In this document: one piece after another, positions 43,846 to 53,119 of the stretch
Layout: the number at the start of each line of letters is the position of its first letter
Position numbering within the stretch: the first letter of the stretch is position 1
NCBI RefSeq assembly: GCF_004916895.1
Contig: NZ_SNTZ01000001.1
Location: forward strand, 466,263 to 530,262
Length of the DNA stretch: 64,000 bases
Direction of reading: 5' to 3'
DNA from: Flagellimonas alvinocaridis
Lineage (GTDB): Bacteria; Bacteroidota; Bacteroidia; Flavobacteriales; Flavobacteriaceae
Translations under genes and position numbers: made by a program
Notes under the pieces: model-generated
The model's database searches: none
Seen by the model: only the letters and a program-made list of their open reading frames with translations
Told to the model about the DNA's origin: nothing

Positions 43846-44853
43846 ATGAGCAACGAAAAAGAAGCAAAATTAAAAGCCCTTAAACTAACACTGGACAAGT
43901 TAGACAAGACTTACGGCAAGGGTGCCGTGATGAAAATGGGTGATAGTGTAGTGGAAGATGTTGAGGTAATCCCCACTGGATCGTTGGGATTGGACGTTGC
44001 TTTGGGCGTTGGCGGATACCCACGGGGAAGGGTCATCGAAATCTACGGCCCCGAATCGTCCGGTAAGACCACATTGACTTTACATGCCATTGCCGAAGCC
44101 CAAAAAGCTGGTGGTATTGCTGCCTTTATCGATGCGGAACATGCTTTTGATCGTTTTTATGCCAAAAAATTGGGTGTGGATATCGACAACCTCATCATTT
44201 CCCAACCCGATCATGGGGAACAAGCGTTGGAGATTGCTGACAACCTGATTCGTTCAGGAGCCATTGATATTGTTATTGTGGATTCTGTTGCGGCTTTGAC
44301 TCCAAAAAGTGAAATTGAAGGAGAAATGGGCGATTCCAAAATGGGGTTACATGCCCGACTCATGTCGCAAGCCCTTAGGAAATTGACCTCTACCATAAGC
44401 AAAACCAAGTGTACGGTAATCTTTATCAACCAATTGCGGGAAAAAATCGGTGTCATGTTCGGAAATCCTGAAACCACCACCGGGGGTAATGCCCTTAAAT
44501 TTTACGCTTCGGTACGATTGGATATCAGGCGTTCCACCCAGATAAAGAGCACCGATGGGGATGTCCAAGGAAATAAGACCCGTGTAAAAGTGGTCAAGAA
44601 CAAGGTGGCACCACCGTTCAAGACGGCTGAGTTCGATATCATGTATGGCGAAGGGATTTCCAAAGTTGGTGAAATCATAGATTTGGGAGTGGCCTATGAA
44701 ATCATCAAGAAAAGTGGTTCATGGTTCAGTTATGGTGATACCAAATTGGGCCAGGGAAGGGATGCGGTAAAAGCACTTTTATTGGACAACCCAGAACTAT
44801 CCGAAGAACTTGAAACCAAAATCAAGGAAGCTATTTCCGCAGTTACTTCGTAA
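43846..44853 (+). CDS. recA: Recombinase RecA
   Basis: The 335-residue RecA has Walker [11 protein letters not shown], Walker [12 protein letters not shown], the loop-2 region [18 protein letters not shown] and the signature ALRKLTSTI. It drives homologous recombination and stimulates self-cleavage of LexA-like repressors. No intein or truncation is present. The long upstream region (about 285 bp) holds an SOS-type box. Confidence 0.98.
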   Translation: MSNEKEAKLKALKLTLDKLDKTYGKGAVMKMGDSVVEDVEVIPTGSLGLDVALGVGGYPRGRVIEIYGPESSGKTTLTLHAIAEAQKAGGIAAFIDAEHAFDRFYAKKLGVDIDNLIISQPDHGEQALEIADNLIRSGAIDIVIVDSVAALTPKSEIEGEMGDSKMGLHARLMSQALRKLTSTISKTKCTVIFINQLREKIGVMFGNPETTTGGNALKFYASVRLDIRRSTQIKSTDGDVQGNKTRVKVVKNKVAPPFKTAEFDIMYGEGISKVGEIIDLGVAYEIIKKSGSWFSYGDTKLGQGRDAVKALLLDNPELSEELETKIKEAISAVTS

Positions 44854-44951
44854 ACCCAGCCCGATATATCCGGACAGGTTTAACTTTTTCCTGTGAAAAT
44901 CCAACGCAACCCTTGACAATACTGTACATCTAGGGACTAAAAAGGATTTAT

Positions 44952-45389
44952 ATGAAAAAAGTGTTTGTGCCCATATTGGTACTTGTGGCATGTTCATTGT
45001 TCAGCTCTTGTAATCTGGACGATGATACCCCAAATTTTTATTTTACCACCTTGGCTGCCGTGGAAGCGGAAATGCCTGAGTCTTTTGAACTCAACCAAAC
45101 CTACAACATCAAAGTTACCTATGTGAGGCCCAATGGCTGCACATTTTTTGAAGGATTCGATGTAACCAAATTGGGAGAAACTGACCGTGAGGTCGTTGTA
45201 GTGGGCTCTGTATTGACCGGTGAAGACACAGCATGCACAGAAGTTGTTCAGGAGGTTGAAGCCACTTTACCTTTCAGGGTAATTTTCACGGGAGAATACA
45301 ATTTTAAATTTTATGCCGGCCAAGATGCCAATGATGAAGCTATATTCTTGGAATACACTGTACCGGTGAATGAGGCTCAAACTAATTAA
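44952..45389 (+). CDS. Hypothetical lipoprotein
   Basis: The 145-residue product has a lipoprotein signal with CSLFSSCN as cleavage region. The remaining sequence is acidic and beta-rich (YNIKVTYVRPNGCTFFEGF, LPFRVIFTGEYNFKFYAG), like a small Ig-type sandwich, with Cys in PNGCTF and EDTACTE that may form a disulfide. No family is recognised. It lies upstream of an ECF sigma gene on the same strand with a 36-bp gap, so all three genes may form an operon. Confidence 0.75.
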   Translation: MKKVFVPILVLVACSLFSSCNLDDDTPNFYFTTLAAVEAEMPESFELNQTYNIKVTYVRPNGCTFFEGFDVTKLGETDREVVVVGSVLTGEDTACTEVVQEVEATLPFRVIFTGEYNFKFYAGQDANDEAIFLEYTVPVNEAQTN

Positions 45390-45425
45390 AAATTTAGACA
45401 GTAACTATCCAAAATTGACCAACAT

Positions 45426-45956
45426 TTGGATTTAGAAGAACTGATATATAACTGCAAAAAGGGGAAAAGGCACGCACAGGCCGAACTATACCGGAGATAT
45501 TCCGGTATTCTTTTCGGTATGTGTCTTAAGTACTCCAAGAATAAAGCTGAAGCGGAGGATAACCTCCATGACAGCTTTATGACCATTTTCAGCAAAATAG
45601 ATCAGTACAGTTTCCAAGGGTCTTTTGAGGGTTGGATCAAACGGATCACCGTAAATACCGTTTTACAGAAATACCGAAAAGAACAGTATTTGGACGTGGT
45701 GTCCGAAAATATGGGAGATGAGCCCGACTTGGAAGTTGAACAGACAGACGTAAGCCTGTCCACCCTATTGGGCTACATCCAAGAATTACCAACCAAGTAC
45801 AGGCTCACGTTCAATCTTTATGTTTTGGACGGCTACAGCCATAAGGAAATCAGTGAGATGTTGGGGACATCCACTGGAACATCAAAATCCAATTTGGCCA
45901 GGGCCAAAATGATTTTGAGGGAAAAAATAGAGAAAGAAAAAATAAACATTGCTTAA
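45426..45956 (+). CDS. ECF-type RNA polymerase sigma factor
   Basis: This 176-residue protein has sigma region 2 (YSKNKAEAEDNLHDSFMTIFSKI) and region 4 (LDGYSHKEISEMLGTSTGTSKSNLARAK). No ATG is available: TTG 45426 is the likely start because a stop precedes it in frame (45402-45404). It probably directs transcription of an envelope-related regulon. The gene downstream starts 11 bp away and encodes a membrane-anchored barrel protein that is likely its regulator. Confidence 0.9.
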   Translation: MDLEELIYNCKKGKRHAQAELYRRYSGILFGMCLKYSKNKAEAEDNLHDSFMTIFSKIDQYSFQGSFEGWIKRITVNTVLQKYRKEQYLDVVSENMGDEPDLEVEQTDVSLSTLLGYIQELPTKYRLTFNLYVLDGYSHKEISEMLGTSTGTSKSNLARAKMILREKIEKEKINIA

Positions 45957-45967
45957 AGCGCTTGATC

Positions 45968-47473
45968 ATGGGGAAAAAGAATCTAGAGCAATTGTTCAAG
46001 GAAACCTTTGAGGGATTTCAAGAAACCCCGGACGATAACGTCTGGGAGTCCATTGAAGCTTCCTTGGACAAGAAGAAACGAAAAAAACGGGTTGTGCCTA
46101 TTTGGTGGCAATTGGGTGGCGTGGCCGCATTATTGGCTATTCTATTCTACATTATCAGTCCGCTGGGAACAACCCAAGAAGGTGAAATCATCATCTCAGA
46201 TACAGAAACTCCTGTACAAAATAATGCAACAGGTGAGGGCAACAATACCTCCACCAATGAAGAAGTACAAGGTTTAGTGGATTCTTCTTCGGAAGAAGAT
46301 AAAACAAATGTGGAAAATGGCTCCGAAGGTACTATGAACTTTAATAGGAGTATCAATTCCAAAGAACAAGTGGTCGATACAGACTCCAAAAAGAGGGGTA
46401 CTGCCAAAGCTGACCAAAATATTCCAGCACAGCTTCAAAATCAAAAAGATGTTGCTTTGGCTTTGAACGAAGATGTTCCAGAAGAAGGTCAAACACTTGA
46501 TAAGATTCTAGACAAAGAAGAGGTAATTCCCCATACAGGGGACAAATCCCAAGAGGCAATAGCCCAAAACGATTCCACGGACAAAAACAATATTGAGCAA
46601 CCTCATTCTGAAGCTTTGGGTCAAAAAAACAAGGAAGAAGCCATCGCTGCAAGTCAAAAAGAGTCAACAGAAAAGAAGTCCATTTATGATGCCATAAGAG
46701 AACAAGAAGAAGAGGAAATAGTCGTGGCCAACAACAACTCTGGCAAATGGTCCGTAGGCCCTTCCGTTGCCCCTGTATATTTTAATGCTACAGGAGATGG
46801 TTCTCCCATACATTCAGATTTTGCAAGCAACTCCAAATCCGGTAATTTTAATTTAAGTTATGGGCTTACCGTTGCCTATGAAGTTGGCAAGAAAGTAAAG
46901 GTGCGTTCCGGGGTACATAGGGTAAACTTTGGGTACGACACCAATGATGTAGTGTTCTCTTCATCTTCAAGGGTGTCATCAGATGAGAAGTTGGATAATA
47001 TTAATTATAGCCAAAAATCGCAGACCTTGGTGGTGCAGAGTAAAAACAATCTACCCAACGATTTGCCAACAGATGCCTTTATAGAGCTTACATCCAACGA
47101 AATTCCTGTTCTGGATGGGAAAATGGTACAACAATTGGGCTATATAGAAATTCCTTTGGAAGTGGACTATGCCTTGATAGATAGAAAATTTGGCGTTGAC
47201 CTTATTGGAGGAGTAAGTTCCCTGTTCTTAGTGGACAATTCGGTATTGCTGGAAGCGGAAGGTTTGGTTACCGAAATTGGAGAGGCCACTAATGCCAATG
47301 ACGTAAACTTCAGTGCCAATTTTGGCATGGGATTCAATTACAAGTTTACCCCTAAAGTACAGCTTAATATAGAACCTGTTTTTAAATATCAAATGAACAC
47401 CTTTTCCAAAACAGCTGGGGAATTTCAACCCTTTTCCTTGGGTGTATACAGCGGTGTAAGTTTTAAATTCTAG
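45968..47473 (+). CDS. Single-pass membrane protein with C-terminal outer-membrane-barrel-like domain (putative anti-sigma)
   Basis: The 501-residue protein starts MGKKNLEQLFKETFEGFQET, a short cytoplasmic segment. One membrane helix follows (WWQLGGVAALLAILFYII, about 45-65). Residues about 70-255 are acidic, Asn/Gln/Glu-rich and likely disordered. The C-terminal 240 residues have the alternating pattern and the aromatic end (SGVSFKF) of an outer-membrane barrel. Coupling this with an ECF sigma gene 11 bp upstream suggests an anti-sigma that reaches from the cytoplasm through both membranes. The anti-sigma role is inferred. Confidence 0.82.
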   Translation: MGKKNLEQLFKETFEGFQETPDDNVWESIEASLDKKKRKKRVVPIWWQLGGVAALLAILFYIISPLGTTQEGEIIISDTETPVQNNATGEGNNTSTNEEVQGLVDSSSEEDKTNVENGSEGTMNFNRSINSKEQVVDTDSKKRGTAKADQNIPAQLQNQKDVALALNEDVPEEGQTLDKILDKEEVIPHTGDKSQEAIAQNDSTDKNNIEQPHSEALGQKNKEEAIAASQKESTEKKSIYDAIREQEEEEIVVANNNSGKWSVGPSVAPVYFNATGDGSPIHSDFASNSKSGNFNLSYGLTVAYEVGKKVKVRSGVHRVNFGYDTNDVVFSSSSRVSSDEKLDNINYSQKSQTLVVQSKNNLPNDLPTDAFIELTSNEIPVLDGKMVQQLGYIEIPLEVDYALIDRKFGVDLIGGVSSLFLVDNSVLLEAEGLVTEIGEATNANDVNFSANFGMGFNYKFTPKVQLNIEPVFKYQMNTFSKTAGEFQPFSLGVYSGVSFKF

Positions 47474-47517
47474 CTATAAAGAAGTTGGTTAGGAAGATTG
47501 CCCCTTTAGGCAATCAC

Positions 47518-47549
47518 TTGAGTGCTCCAGACTTTGGAGCACTTTTTTT
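47518..47549 (+). terminator. Terminator of the sigma-factor operon
   Basis: AGTGCTCCA (47521-47529) pairs with TGGAGCACT (47535-47543), followed by seven T. A second hairpin GATTGCC/GGCAATC lies just before at 47496-47515. Confidence 0.9.
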
Positions 47550-47609
47550 ATGGCTCCATCTAAAAAAATATTTAGTACATTATGGCTGTAAACTAACCTA
47601 TATCAACCT

Positions 47610-48773
47610 ATGAATGAGCAGTTTGAGAATATTCTCATTTATTTTTCAAAATCATTGATGGGAAAGGCTAATGAAGAGGATATCCTATGGGATTTGGCCA
47701 AGAATTGTATTGCCAAATTAGGATTTGTGGACTGTGTGGTGTATCTGTTGGACCATGACAACCGGTTACTTGTACAAAAAGCAGCATATGGTCCAAAAAA
47801 TCCAAAAGACCAGAAATTGTACAACCCCGTTGAAATAAATATTGGGGATGGAATTACTGGATATGTGGCCCAAAGCGGGCAAGCAGAAATCATCAAAGAC
47901 ACATCAAAAGATAATAGGTATATAGAAGATGATGCTCTACGGCTTTCCGAAATCTGTGTGCCCATTGTATACGAAGACACCATTTACGGAGTCATTGATT
48001 GCGAACATCCCCAAGCCAATTTTTTTACTGCCCATCACCTTAAAATGCTTTCGGCCATTGCATCTATCTGCGCCATAAAAATTAAAAGTGTCAGGGACAA
48101 TTTGGCCTTGATGGAGGAAAAGGATAGATTACTTGAAATTAAGGAAGAAATGTTGGCGTTGAAGTTGAAAACCTTGAACTCCCAATTAAATCCTCATTTT
48201 GTTTTCAATGCGCTCAATTCCATCCAGTATTTCATCACTTCGGAAAAAAAGAGGTTGGCCTTGGAATACTTATCAACCTTCAGCAAATTGATTCGATTTT
48301 ATTTAAAACAATTGGAACGGGACACAGTATCCCTCAAGGAAGAGATTGAGATGCTGAATGCATTCCTGAAACTCCAGAAGCTCCGTTATGATGACTCGTT
48401 TGATTTTGGAATCGCCATTTCCGAAGGTTCAGACAAAGTGGGTGAAGCTATAATTCCATCCCTTGTGGTTCAAACTTTTTTTGAAAACACTATAGAACAG
48501 TCCATGTCCAACCAACAAAAGAATCAGCATTTCAAAATCACTTTTAAAGTTTTTGAAAATTCGGTCACTATGGAGGTCCAACACAAAAAACAAAATACTG
48601 GGGCATTCTCCGAAAATCATCCTGAACACCGGCAGAATATTTTGCAATGGCAAGATCAAATTGATTTGTTGAACACCTTGAAACAGTACAACATTACCCA
48701 TACCATTACGGAATCCAACAATGAAGGCAACTACATTAGAAACATGGCCTTAAAACTTCCCAATCTTACCTGA
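47610..48773 (+). CDS. GAF-domain LytS-like sensor, degenerate ATP-binding part
   Basis: The 387-residue protein has a GAF domain (about 15-160), a short coiled linker, and the His-kinase family 5 core LNSQLNPHFVFNALNSIQYF with the phosphoacceptor His in NPHFVFN. The ATPase part keeps FFENTIEQS but has no DxGxG glycine box; the expected position reads VQHKKQNTG. No membrane helix and no LytTR response regulator are encoded nearby. It may be a phospho-sink, a pseudokinase or a partner of a distant regulator. The convergent acyltransferase ends 9 bp away. Confidence 0.85.
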   Translation: MNEQFENILIYFSKSLMGKANEEDILWDLAKNCIAKLGFVDCVVYLLDHDNRLLVQKAAYGPKNPKDQKLYNPVEINIGDGITGYVAQSGQAEIIKDTSKDNRYIEDDALRLSEICVPIVYEDTIYGVIDCEHPQANFFTAHHLKMLSAIASICAIKIKSVRDNLALMEEKDRLLEIKEEMLALKLKTLNSQLNPHFVFNALNSIQYFITSEKKRLALEYLSTFSKLIRFYLKQLERDTVSLKEEIEMLNAFLKLQKLRYDDSFDFGIAISEGSDKVGEAIIPSLVVQTFFENTIEQSMSNQQKNQHFKITFKVFENSVTMEVQHKKQNTGAFSENHPEHRQNILQWQDQIDLLNTLKQYNITHTITESNNEGNYIRNMALKLPNLT

Positions 48774-48781
48774 ATCAATCT

Positions 48782-49522
48782 TTATAAACTTTCGGTCAGC
48801 TCCTTTAAAATCACCTCCCTTACCTCTTCCCTTAGGGTTGATTTATCCTCTTCCGCCAATATCCCAGTTTCAAAAAAATGGTGCACTTTGGCACGTATCC
48901 TACCAGGCCTTCCACTAAAAAATGTAAAAGAAAAACGTTTTTTGTTGTCATAAAACGTAATCGGGACTATGGGTATCTTATGGGCAATGGCCATTTTAAA
49001 GGCCCCATCCTTGAATTCATCCAGAAGAATATGTTCCTCTGGCACTCCCCCCTCTGGAAATATGCAGATGCTCAGGCCTTGGTCCAACCGTCGTTGGGCC
49101 CGGCGATATACCCCGGTCCTGCTCCGCACATCCTCGCGGTCTACCATAATGCAGACTCTTTTGTAGAAAAATCCAAAAACTGGAATCTTAACCAGTTCTT
49201 TTTTACCCACAAAAACAAAGGGGTTTTTGCTTACCACCAACATCAACATAATATCTAACATACTGGCATGGTTGGCCACCAACATATAGCTCTTCCCTTT
49301 TTCCATATCCTGCTCCCGTATAATCTTTGGGAAGCATCCCATACCATATAGAATGGGCTTTGCCCATAAGTTTTTGGCCATCCAGAAAAATTGGGAATAG
49401 GTCCTTTCTGATATTGTGGCCAACAGTAAAAAGGGAAAAAAAACAAAAATAGGTGCGGCCACCAGCACGTAAAACCAAATCCTGTACAGAGCATGCCCTG
49501 CATTTCTGATTATTGGAAGCAT
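48782..49522 (-). CDS. 1-acyl-sn-glycerol-3-phosphate acyltransferase-like protein
   Basis: The 246-residue membrane-associated protein has the acyltransferase motifs NHASMLDIML (HX4D), ICIFPEGGVPEE and IPIVPITFY. An N-terminal hydrophobic helix (about 13-35) anchors it. It likely acylates lysophosphatidic acid (PlsC reaction). On the minus strand TACTTTTG (49534-49527) lies four bases before the ATG, hinting at a leaderless message. Confidence 0.9.
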   Translation of the reverse strand: MLPIIRNAGHALYRIWFYVLVAAPIFVFFPFLLLATISERTYSQFFWMAKNLWAKPILYGMGCFPKIIREQDMEKGKSYMLVANHASMLDIMLMLVVSKNPFVFVGKKELVKIPVFGFFYKRVCIMVDREDVRSRTGVYRRAQRRLDQGLSICIFPEGGVPEEHILLDEFKDGAFKMAIAHKIPIVPITFYDNKKRFSFTFFSGRPGRIRAKVHHFFETGILAEEDKSTLREEVREVILKELTESL

Positions 49523-49526
49523 GTTT

Positions 49527-49534
49527 CAAAAGTA
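49527..49534 (-). promoter_or_regulatory. -7 promoter element abutting the acyltransferase start
   Basis: TACTTTTG on the minus strand ends four bases before the ATG at 49522, the same unusually short distance as at thiL. Confidence 0.45.
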
Positions 49535-49580
49535 GAATTTTTCAATATCTTTATAAGGCTAACCATTAAAACTTGTAGCA

Positions 49581-49823
49581 ATGGGATTACTTTATGCATT
49601 ATTGATCGGAGCACTTGCTGGCTGGCTGGCCGGGAAAATTATGAAAGGGGGAGGCTTTGGCGTTCTACTGAACATTATTCTTGGTATTGTTGGCGGTATT
49701 GTGGGCAATTGGCTTTTTGGCACTTTGGGCATCAACATTGGCTCAGGGGTCATTGGTGATCTACTTACAGGGGTCATTGGGGCGGTTGTCCTTCTTTTTG
49801 TGGCCAGTCTGTTTAAGAAGTAG
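49581..49823 (+). CDS. GlsB/YeaQ/YmgE-family stress-response membrane protein
   Basis: The 80-residue product is nearly all glycine-rich membrane helix with the family marker GALAGWLAGKIMKGGGFG and a C-terminal VLLFVASLFKK. Members are induced by stress in many bacteria; function is unknown. It has its own terminator and is divergent from the acyltransferase. Confidence 0.92.
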   Translation: MGLLYALLIGALAGWLAGKIMKGGGFGVLLNIILGIVGGIVGNWLFGTLGINIGSGVIGDLLTGVIGAVVLLFVASLFKK

Positions 49824-49842
49824 CTTTTTTCAAAGAAAACAA

Positions 49843-49868
49843 ATTAGCGGCTTTTGCCGCTTTTTTTA
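49843..49868 (+). terminator. Terminator after the GlsB-like gene
   Basis: AGCGGC (49846-49851) pairs with GCCGCT (49856-49861), followed by a T run. Confidence 0.85.
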
Positions 49869-49907
49869 TACCCTACGGATGTGTACTTTTACGGGCAAAA
49901 ATGTAAC

Positions 49908-50876
49908 ATGGCCCGTATCCTCACCGGAATCCAAAGTACAGGAACGCCCCATTTGGGAAATATCTTGGGTGCTATAATGCCTGCCATTGAAATGGCAAAA
50001 GACCCCAAAAATGATTCGTTTCTTTTTATTGCCGATATGCATTCGCTCACCCAGATCAAGGATGGGGAACTATTGCGAAGCAACACCCATGCCATAGCAG
50101 CCGCGTGGTTGGCGTTTGGGCTCGATATAAACAAAACCGTTTTTTATCGTCAGAGCGATGTGCCACAGACCGCCGAACTGGCTTGGTACCTTAGCTGCTT
50201 TTTCCCATATCAGCGGTTAACACTTGCCCATTCGTTCAAGGATAAGGCCGATCGGTTGGAAGATGTAAATGCCGGGCTCTTCACCTACCCCATGCTCATG
50301 GCTGCCGACATTCTATTGTATGATGCCGATATTGTTCCCGTAGGGAAAGACCAGTTGCAACATCTGGAAATGACCCGCGATGTGGCCTCCCGCTTCCACA
50401 ACCAGATGGGAGAGACCTTTGTAATGCCAGAGGGCAAGGTCCATGAAGGAACCATGTACGTTCCCGGCACCGATGGGGAAAAAATGAGCAAGAGTCGCAA
50501 CAATCTCATCAACCTATTTCAACCAGACAAAAAGTTGCGCAAACAGATTATGGGCATAGTAACGGACAGCACGCCCATGGAAGAGCCCAAAGACCCGAGC
50601 AAGGACAATGTCTTTGCCCTCTACAAACTTTTGGCCACTCCCGAACAGATAGAAGAGATGAGCGCCAACTATTTGGCAGGCAATTATGGCTACGGACATG
50701 CCAAACAAGCTTTATATGAGGTTATTGTTGAGAAATTTAAAAAGCCCCGTGAAAAGTTTGACTACTATATGAACCATTTGGATGAGGTGGATGAAGCCTT
50801 GGCTATTGGTGCCACAAAAGCCCAAAAAGTGGCCAATGGGGTTTTGGAACGGGTAAGGGAGAAGTTAGGGTATTGA
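49908..50876 (+). CDS. trpS: Tryptophanyl-tRNA synthetase
   Basis: From ATG 49908 (MARILTGIQSTG) the product is 322 residues; the earlier in-frame ATG at 49854 would lie inside the preceding terminator. Class I motifs are GTPHLGN (HIGH variant) and KMSKSRN. The tryptophan/ATP pocket segments PMLMAADILLYDADIVPVG and DQLQHLEMTRDVA are intact. It charges tRNA-Trp. Confidence 0.97.
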   Translation: MARILTGIQSTGTPHLGNILGAIMPAIEMAKDPKNDSFLFIADMHSLTQIKDGELLRSNTHAIAAAWLAFGLDINKTVFYRQSDVPQTAELAWYLSCFFPYQRLTLAHSFKDKADRLEDVNAGLFTYPMLMAADILLYDADIVPVGKDQLQHLEMTRDVASRFHNQMGETFVMPEGKVHEGTMYVPGTDGEKMSKSRNNLINLFQPDKKLRKQIMGIVTDSTPMEEPKDPSKDNVFALYKLLATPEQIEEMSANYLAGNYGYGHAKQALYEVIVEKFKKPREKFDYYMNHLDEVDEALAIGATKAQKVANGVLERVREKLGY

Positions 50877-50904
50877 TCATTGGTCATTAGTTATTGTTTA
50901 TTGA
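50877..50904. repeat. ATTGGTCATT spacer after trpS
   Basis: The gap contains ATTGGTCATT (50879-50888) and related TTAGTTATTG, TTTATTGATC units, with GATCA/TGATC at its ends. It is the reverse-complement counterpart of the sufA-sufB spacer. Confidence 0.4.
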
Positions 50905-52011
50905 TCAAATCGCCTCGAACAATTTACCGGGCAATGGTCGGATCAATCCTTTCATTTCCAAGTTCAAAAGAGTGGATGAGGTTTTAAAAATAGGTAGTTT
51001 ACACTCCAAAGCTACGGTGTCCAGCAGTTGTTTCCCGTTCAACTGCAAGTACGAATAGACCGAATTTTCTGTTTCATCCAAATCGATGAAAAGCTGTTTT
51101 TGTAATGGGGATTTTTCCTTTTTTTCCTCCAATTCCCATCCCAAATGATAAATCAAATCCGCTGCGGAAGTAAGCAAATGGGCTTTTTGCCTTTTAATAA
51201 GGTCATTGCACCCCCTGCTATACTTATCCGTACACCTTCCCGGTGCTGCAAACACTTCCCGATTATACCCATTGGCCAAATCTGCCGTCACAAGACTTCC
51301 TCCCTTCTCAGCAGATTCCACTACCAAAGTTGCCTCACTCATCCCTGCTATGATACGGTTTCGCTTTAGAAAATTTTCCCGGTCCGGCTTGCTGCTGCTC
51401 CAAAATTCTGTGATGAATCCCCCATTCCGTTCCATTTGCGTCACATACTTTTTATGCGCTTTAGGGTAAATCTGATTGAGACCATGAGCCAAGCATGCCA
51501 CGGTCTGCAATCCCCTTTCCATGGCCGCTTTTTGGGTGGCAATGTCCACCCCATATGCAAAACCACTCACCAAAATGGGGTCCAATGGAGCAATCTCCTC
51601 AACAAACGCCTCGCAAAAAGCAGTACCATAGCTTGTAATATTTCGAGTGCCCACTACACTGATAATCCTTCTTTCCCTTAAATTGATGTTGCCCTTCTTA
51701 AAAATAAGAATGGGACCATCCACACAATGTTTCAAATAAGTCGGATAGTCTTCATCCATAAAATAGGATGCCACGATGTTTTCCTTGGAAAGAAATTGGT
51801 ACTCGGATTCGGCCTCATCCAGATACATGGCATCGTGGAGTCCCTTCAAAGTAAACTGACCAATCCCCTCTATCTTTAAAAGGTGGTGCAGCTTGTCCTT
51901 AAAAACGGCCATTGGGCTACCGCAGTGGGAAATTAATTTTTTGGCCGTGATGTCGCCAATATTGGGAATGGCCTGCAGGCGGAGCGCCGCAATAATTTCA
52001 GGTTCAGTCAT
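50905..52011 (-). CDS. dprA: DNA-processing protein DprA
   Basis: The 368-residue DprA has an N-terminal helix-hairpin-helix region (LRLQAIPNIGDITAKKLI), the Rossmann core with VVGTRNITSYG, SGFAYGVDIATQ and FAAPGRCTDKYS, and a C-terminal winged helix (LDTVALECKLPIFKTSSTL). It binds incoming single-stranded DNA and loads RecA during natural transformation. It is convergent with trpS and divergent from the HU/SPOR gene. Confidence 0.96.
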   Translation of the reverse strand: MTEPEIIAALRLQAIPNIGDITAKKLISHCGSPMAVFKDKLHHLLKIEGIGQFTLKGLHDAMYLDEAESEYQFLSKENIVASYFMDEDYPTYLKHCVDGPILIFKKGNINLRERRIISVVGTRNITSYGTAFCEAFVEEIAPLDPILVSGFAYGVDIATQKAAMERGLQTVACLAHGLNQIYPKAHKKYVTQMERNGGFITEFWSSSKPDRENFLKRNRIIAGMSEATLVVESAEKGGSLVTADLANGYNREVFAAPGRCTDKYSRGCNDLIKRQKAHLLTSAADLIYHLGWELEEKKEKSPLQKQLFIDLDETENSVYSYLQLNGKQLLDTVALECKLPIFKTSSTLLNLEMKGLIRPLPGKLFEAI

Positions 52012-52116
52012 TTGATTTGGGTGTGATAATTGTTCACAAAATACAGATTTTCAAATGTTAATAAAAAGTTATCCCTCCTATTTTGTTCTCCTATATTTTT
52101 TGCAATATTTGTGGCC

Positions 52117-53061
52117 ATGCGGATTGATTCTTACATAGAAAAATTGCTGTTCGATTACAATTGTGTTGTGGTTCCCGGTTTTGGGGCTTTTTTGGCACAT
52201 GGAAAATCCGCAGAGATTGATGTGACCACCAACACTTTGGTCCCTCCTTCCAAAACCATTTCCTTTAATGCCCAATTGTCCAAAAATGATGGGCTTTTGG
52301 TGTCCCATATTGCCAAGGAAAAAAAATTGGGCTATGAGGAGTTGTTGCAAGAAGTGGAAGAAGTATCCCGTTCATGGAAAAGTAAGTTGGAACAAGGGGA
52401 AAGCATTGAACTTTTTGGGGTTGGAAAGCTTTGGCACAATAGGGAACAACGGATCCAATTCCAACCAGAGAACAAAACCAACTTTTTGACGTCATCTTTT
52501 GGGTTGTCTGCTTTTTCGGCCACCCCTATCCAGCGCGAGGTGCTCAAAGAGGAAGTTGAGGAACTCGAAGAAAAAATTCCGTTCATTATTACTCCTGAAA
52601 AACGGGAACAAACCTCCTTCAGGCCTTGGTTAAAATATGCTGCCGTGTTGTTTTTGGCCGTTTCCTTGGGTGTTACTTCATACCGCACTTATGGTGACCT
52701 TCAACAAAAACAGTTCGCCGTACAGCAAGAGGCCCAAGAACAGGTGTCACGTTTAATCCAGGAGGCCACTTTCTTTGAAAGTGATCCCTTGGAACTGCCT
52801 GCCTTGAATTTGGATGTAACCAAAAAGAAATTAGGCAAACACCATGTCATTGCTGGCGCTTTCCGTATGGAAGAAAACGCTGAAAAACGTGTGGAACAGC
52901 TAAAAAGTAAAGGTTTCAATGCATTTTATTTAGGCATCAACAAATATGGCCTTCACCAAGTGGCCTACGATAGTTTTGAAGATCCCAAGGAAGCCTTGGC
53001 TTTTCTTAAAAAGGTAAAGACCTCCGAATCCCGTGATGCTTGGCTCCTTTCCGAGAAATAA
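52117..53061 (+). CDS. HU-CCDC81-type and SPOR-domain membrane protein
   Basis: From ATG 52117 (MRIDSYIEKLLF) the product is 314 residues. N-terminal tandem HU-like segments (YNCVVVPGFGAFLAH, later VGKLWHNREQR) match the Bacteroidota HU-CCDC81 family. One membrane helix (YAAVLFLAVSLGVTSY, about 175-195) and a C-terminal SPOR domain (HHVIAGAFRMEENAEKRVE) follow. SPOR binds denuded septal peptidoglycan, so a link between a cytoplasmic HU-like part and division sites is likely. Whether the HU part binds DNA is unknown. Confidence 0.88.
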   Translation: MRIDSYIEKLLFDYNCVVVPGFGAFLAHGKSAEIDVTTNTLVPPSKTISFNAQLSKNDGLLVSHIAKEKKLGYEELLQEVEEVSRSWKSKLEQGESIELFGVGKLWHNREQRIQFQPENKTNFLTSSFGLSAFSATPIQREVLKEEVEELEEKIPFIITPEKREQTSFRPWLKYAAVLFLAVSLGVTSYRTYGDLQQKQFAVQQEAQEQVSRLIQEATFFESDPLELPALNLDVTKKKLGKHHVIAGAFRMEENAEKRVEQLKSKGFNAFYLGINKYGLHQVAYDSFEDPKEALAFLKKVKTSESRDAWLLSEK

Positions 53062-53095
53062 GCCTACTTTTCTTTAAAACGATACGACACTTCAA

Positions 53096-53103
53096 TATCT
53101 TTG
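53096..53103 (+). promoter_or_regulatory. Bacteroidota -7 promoter element for the thioesterase gene
   Basis: TATCTTTG fits TAnnTTTG and lies 16 bases before the ATG at 53120. No -33 TTG is visible. Confidence 0.5.
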
Positions 53104-53119
53104 CGCAAAATTTAAAGGT

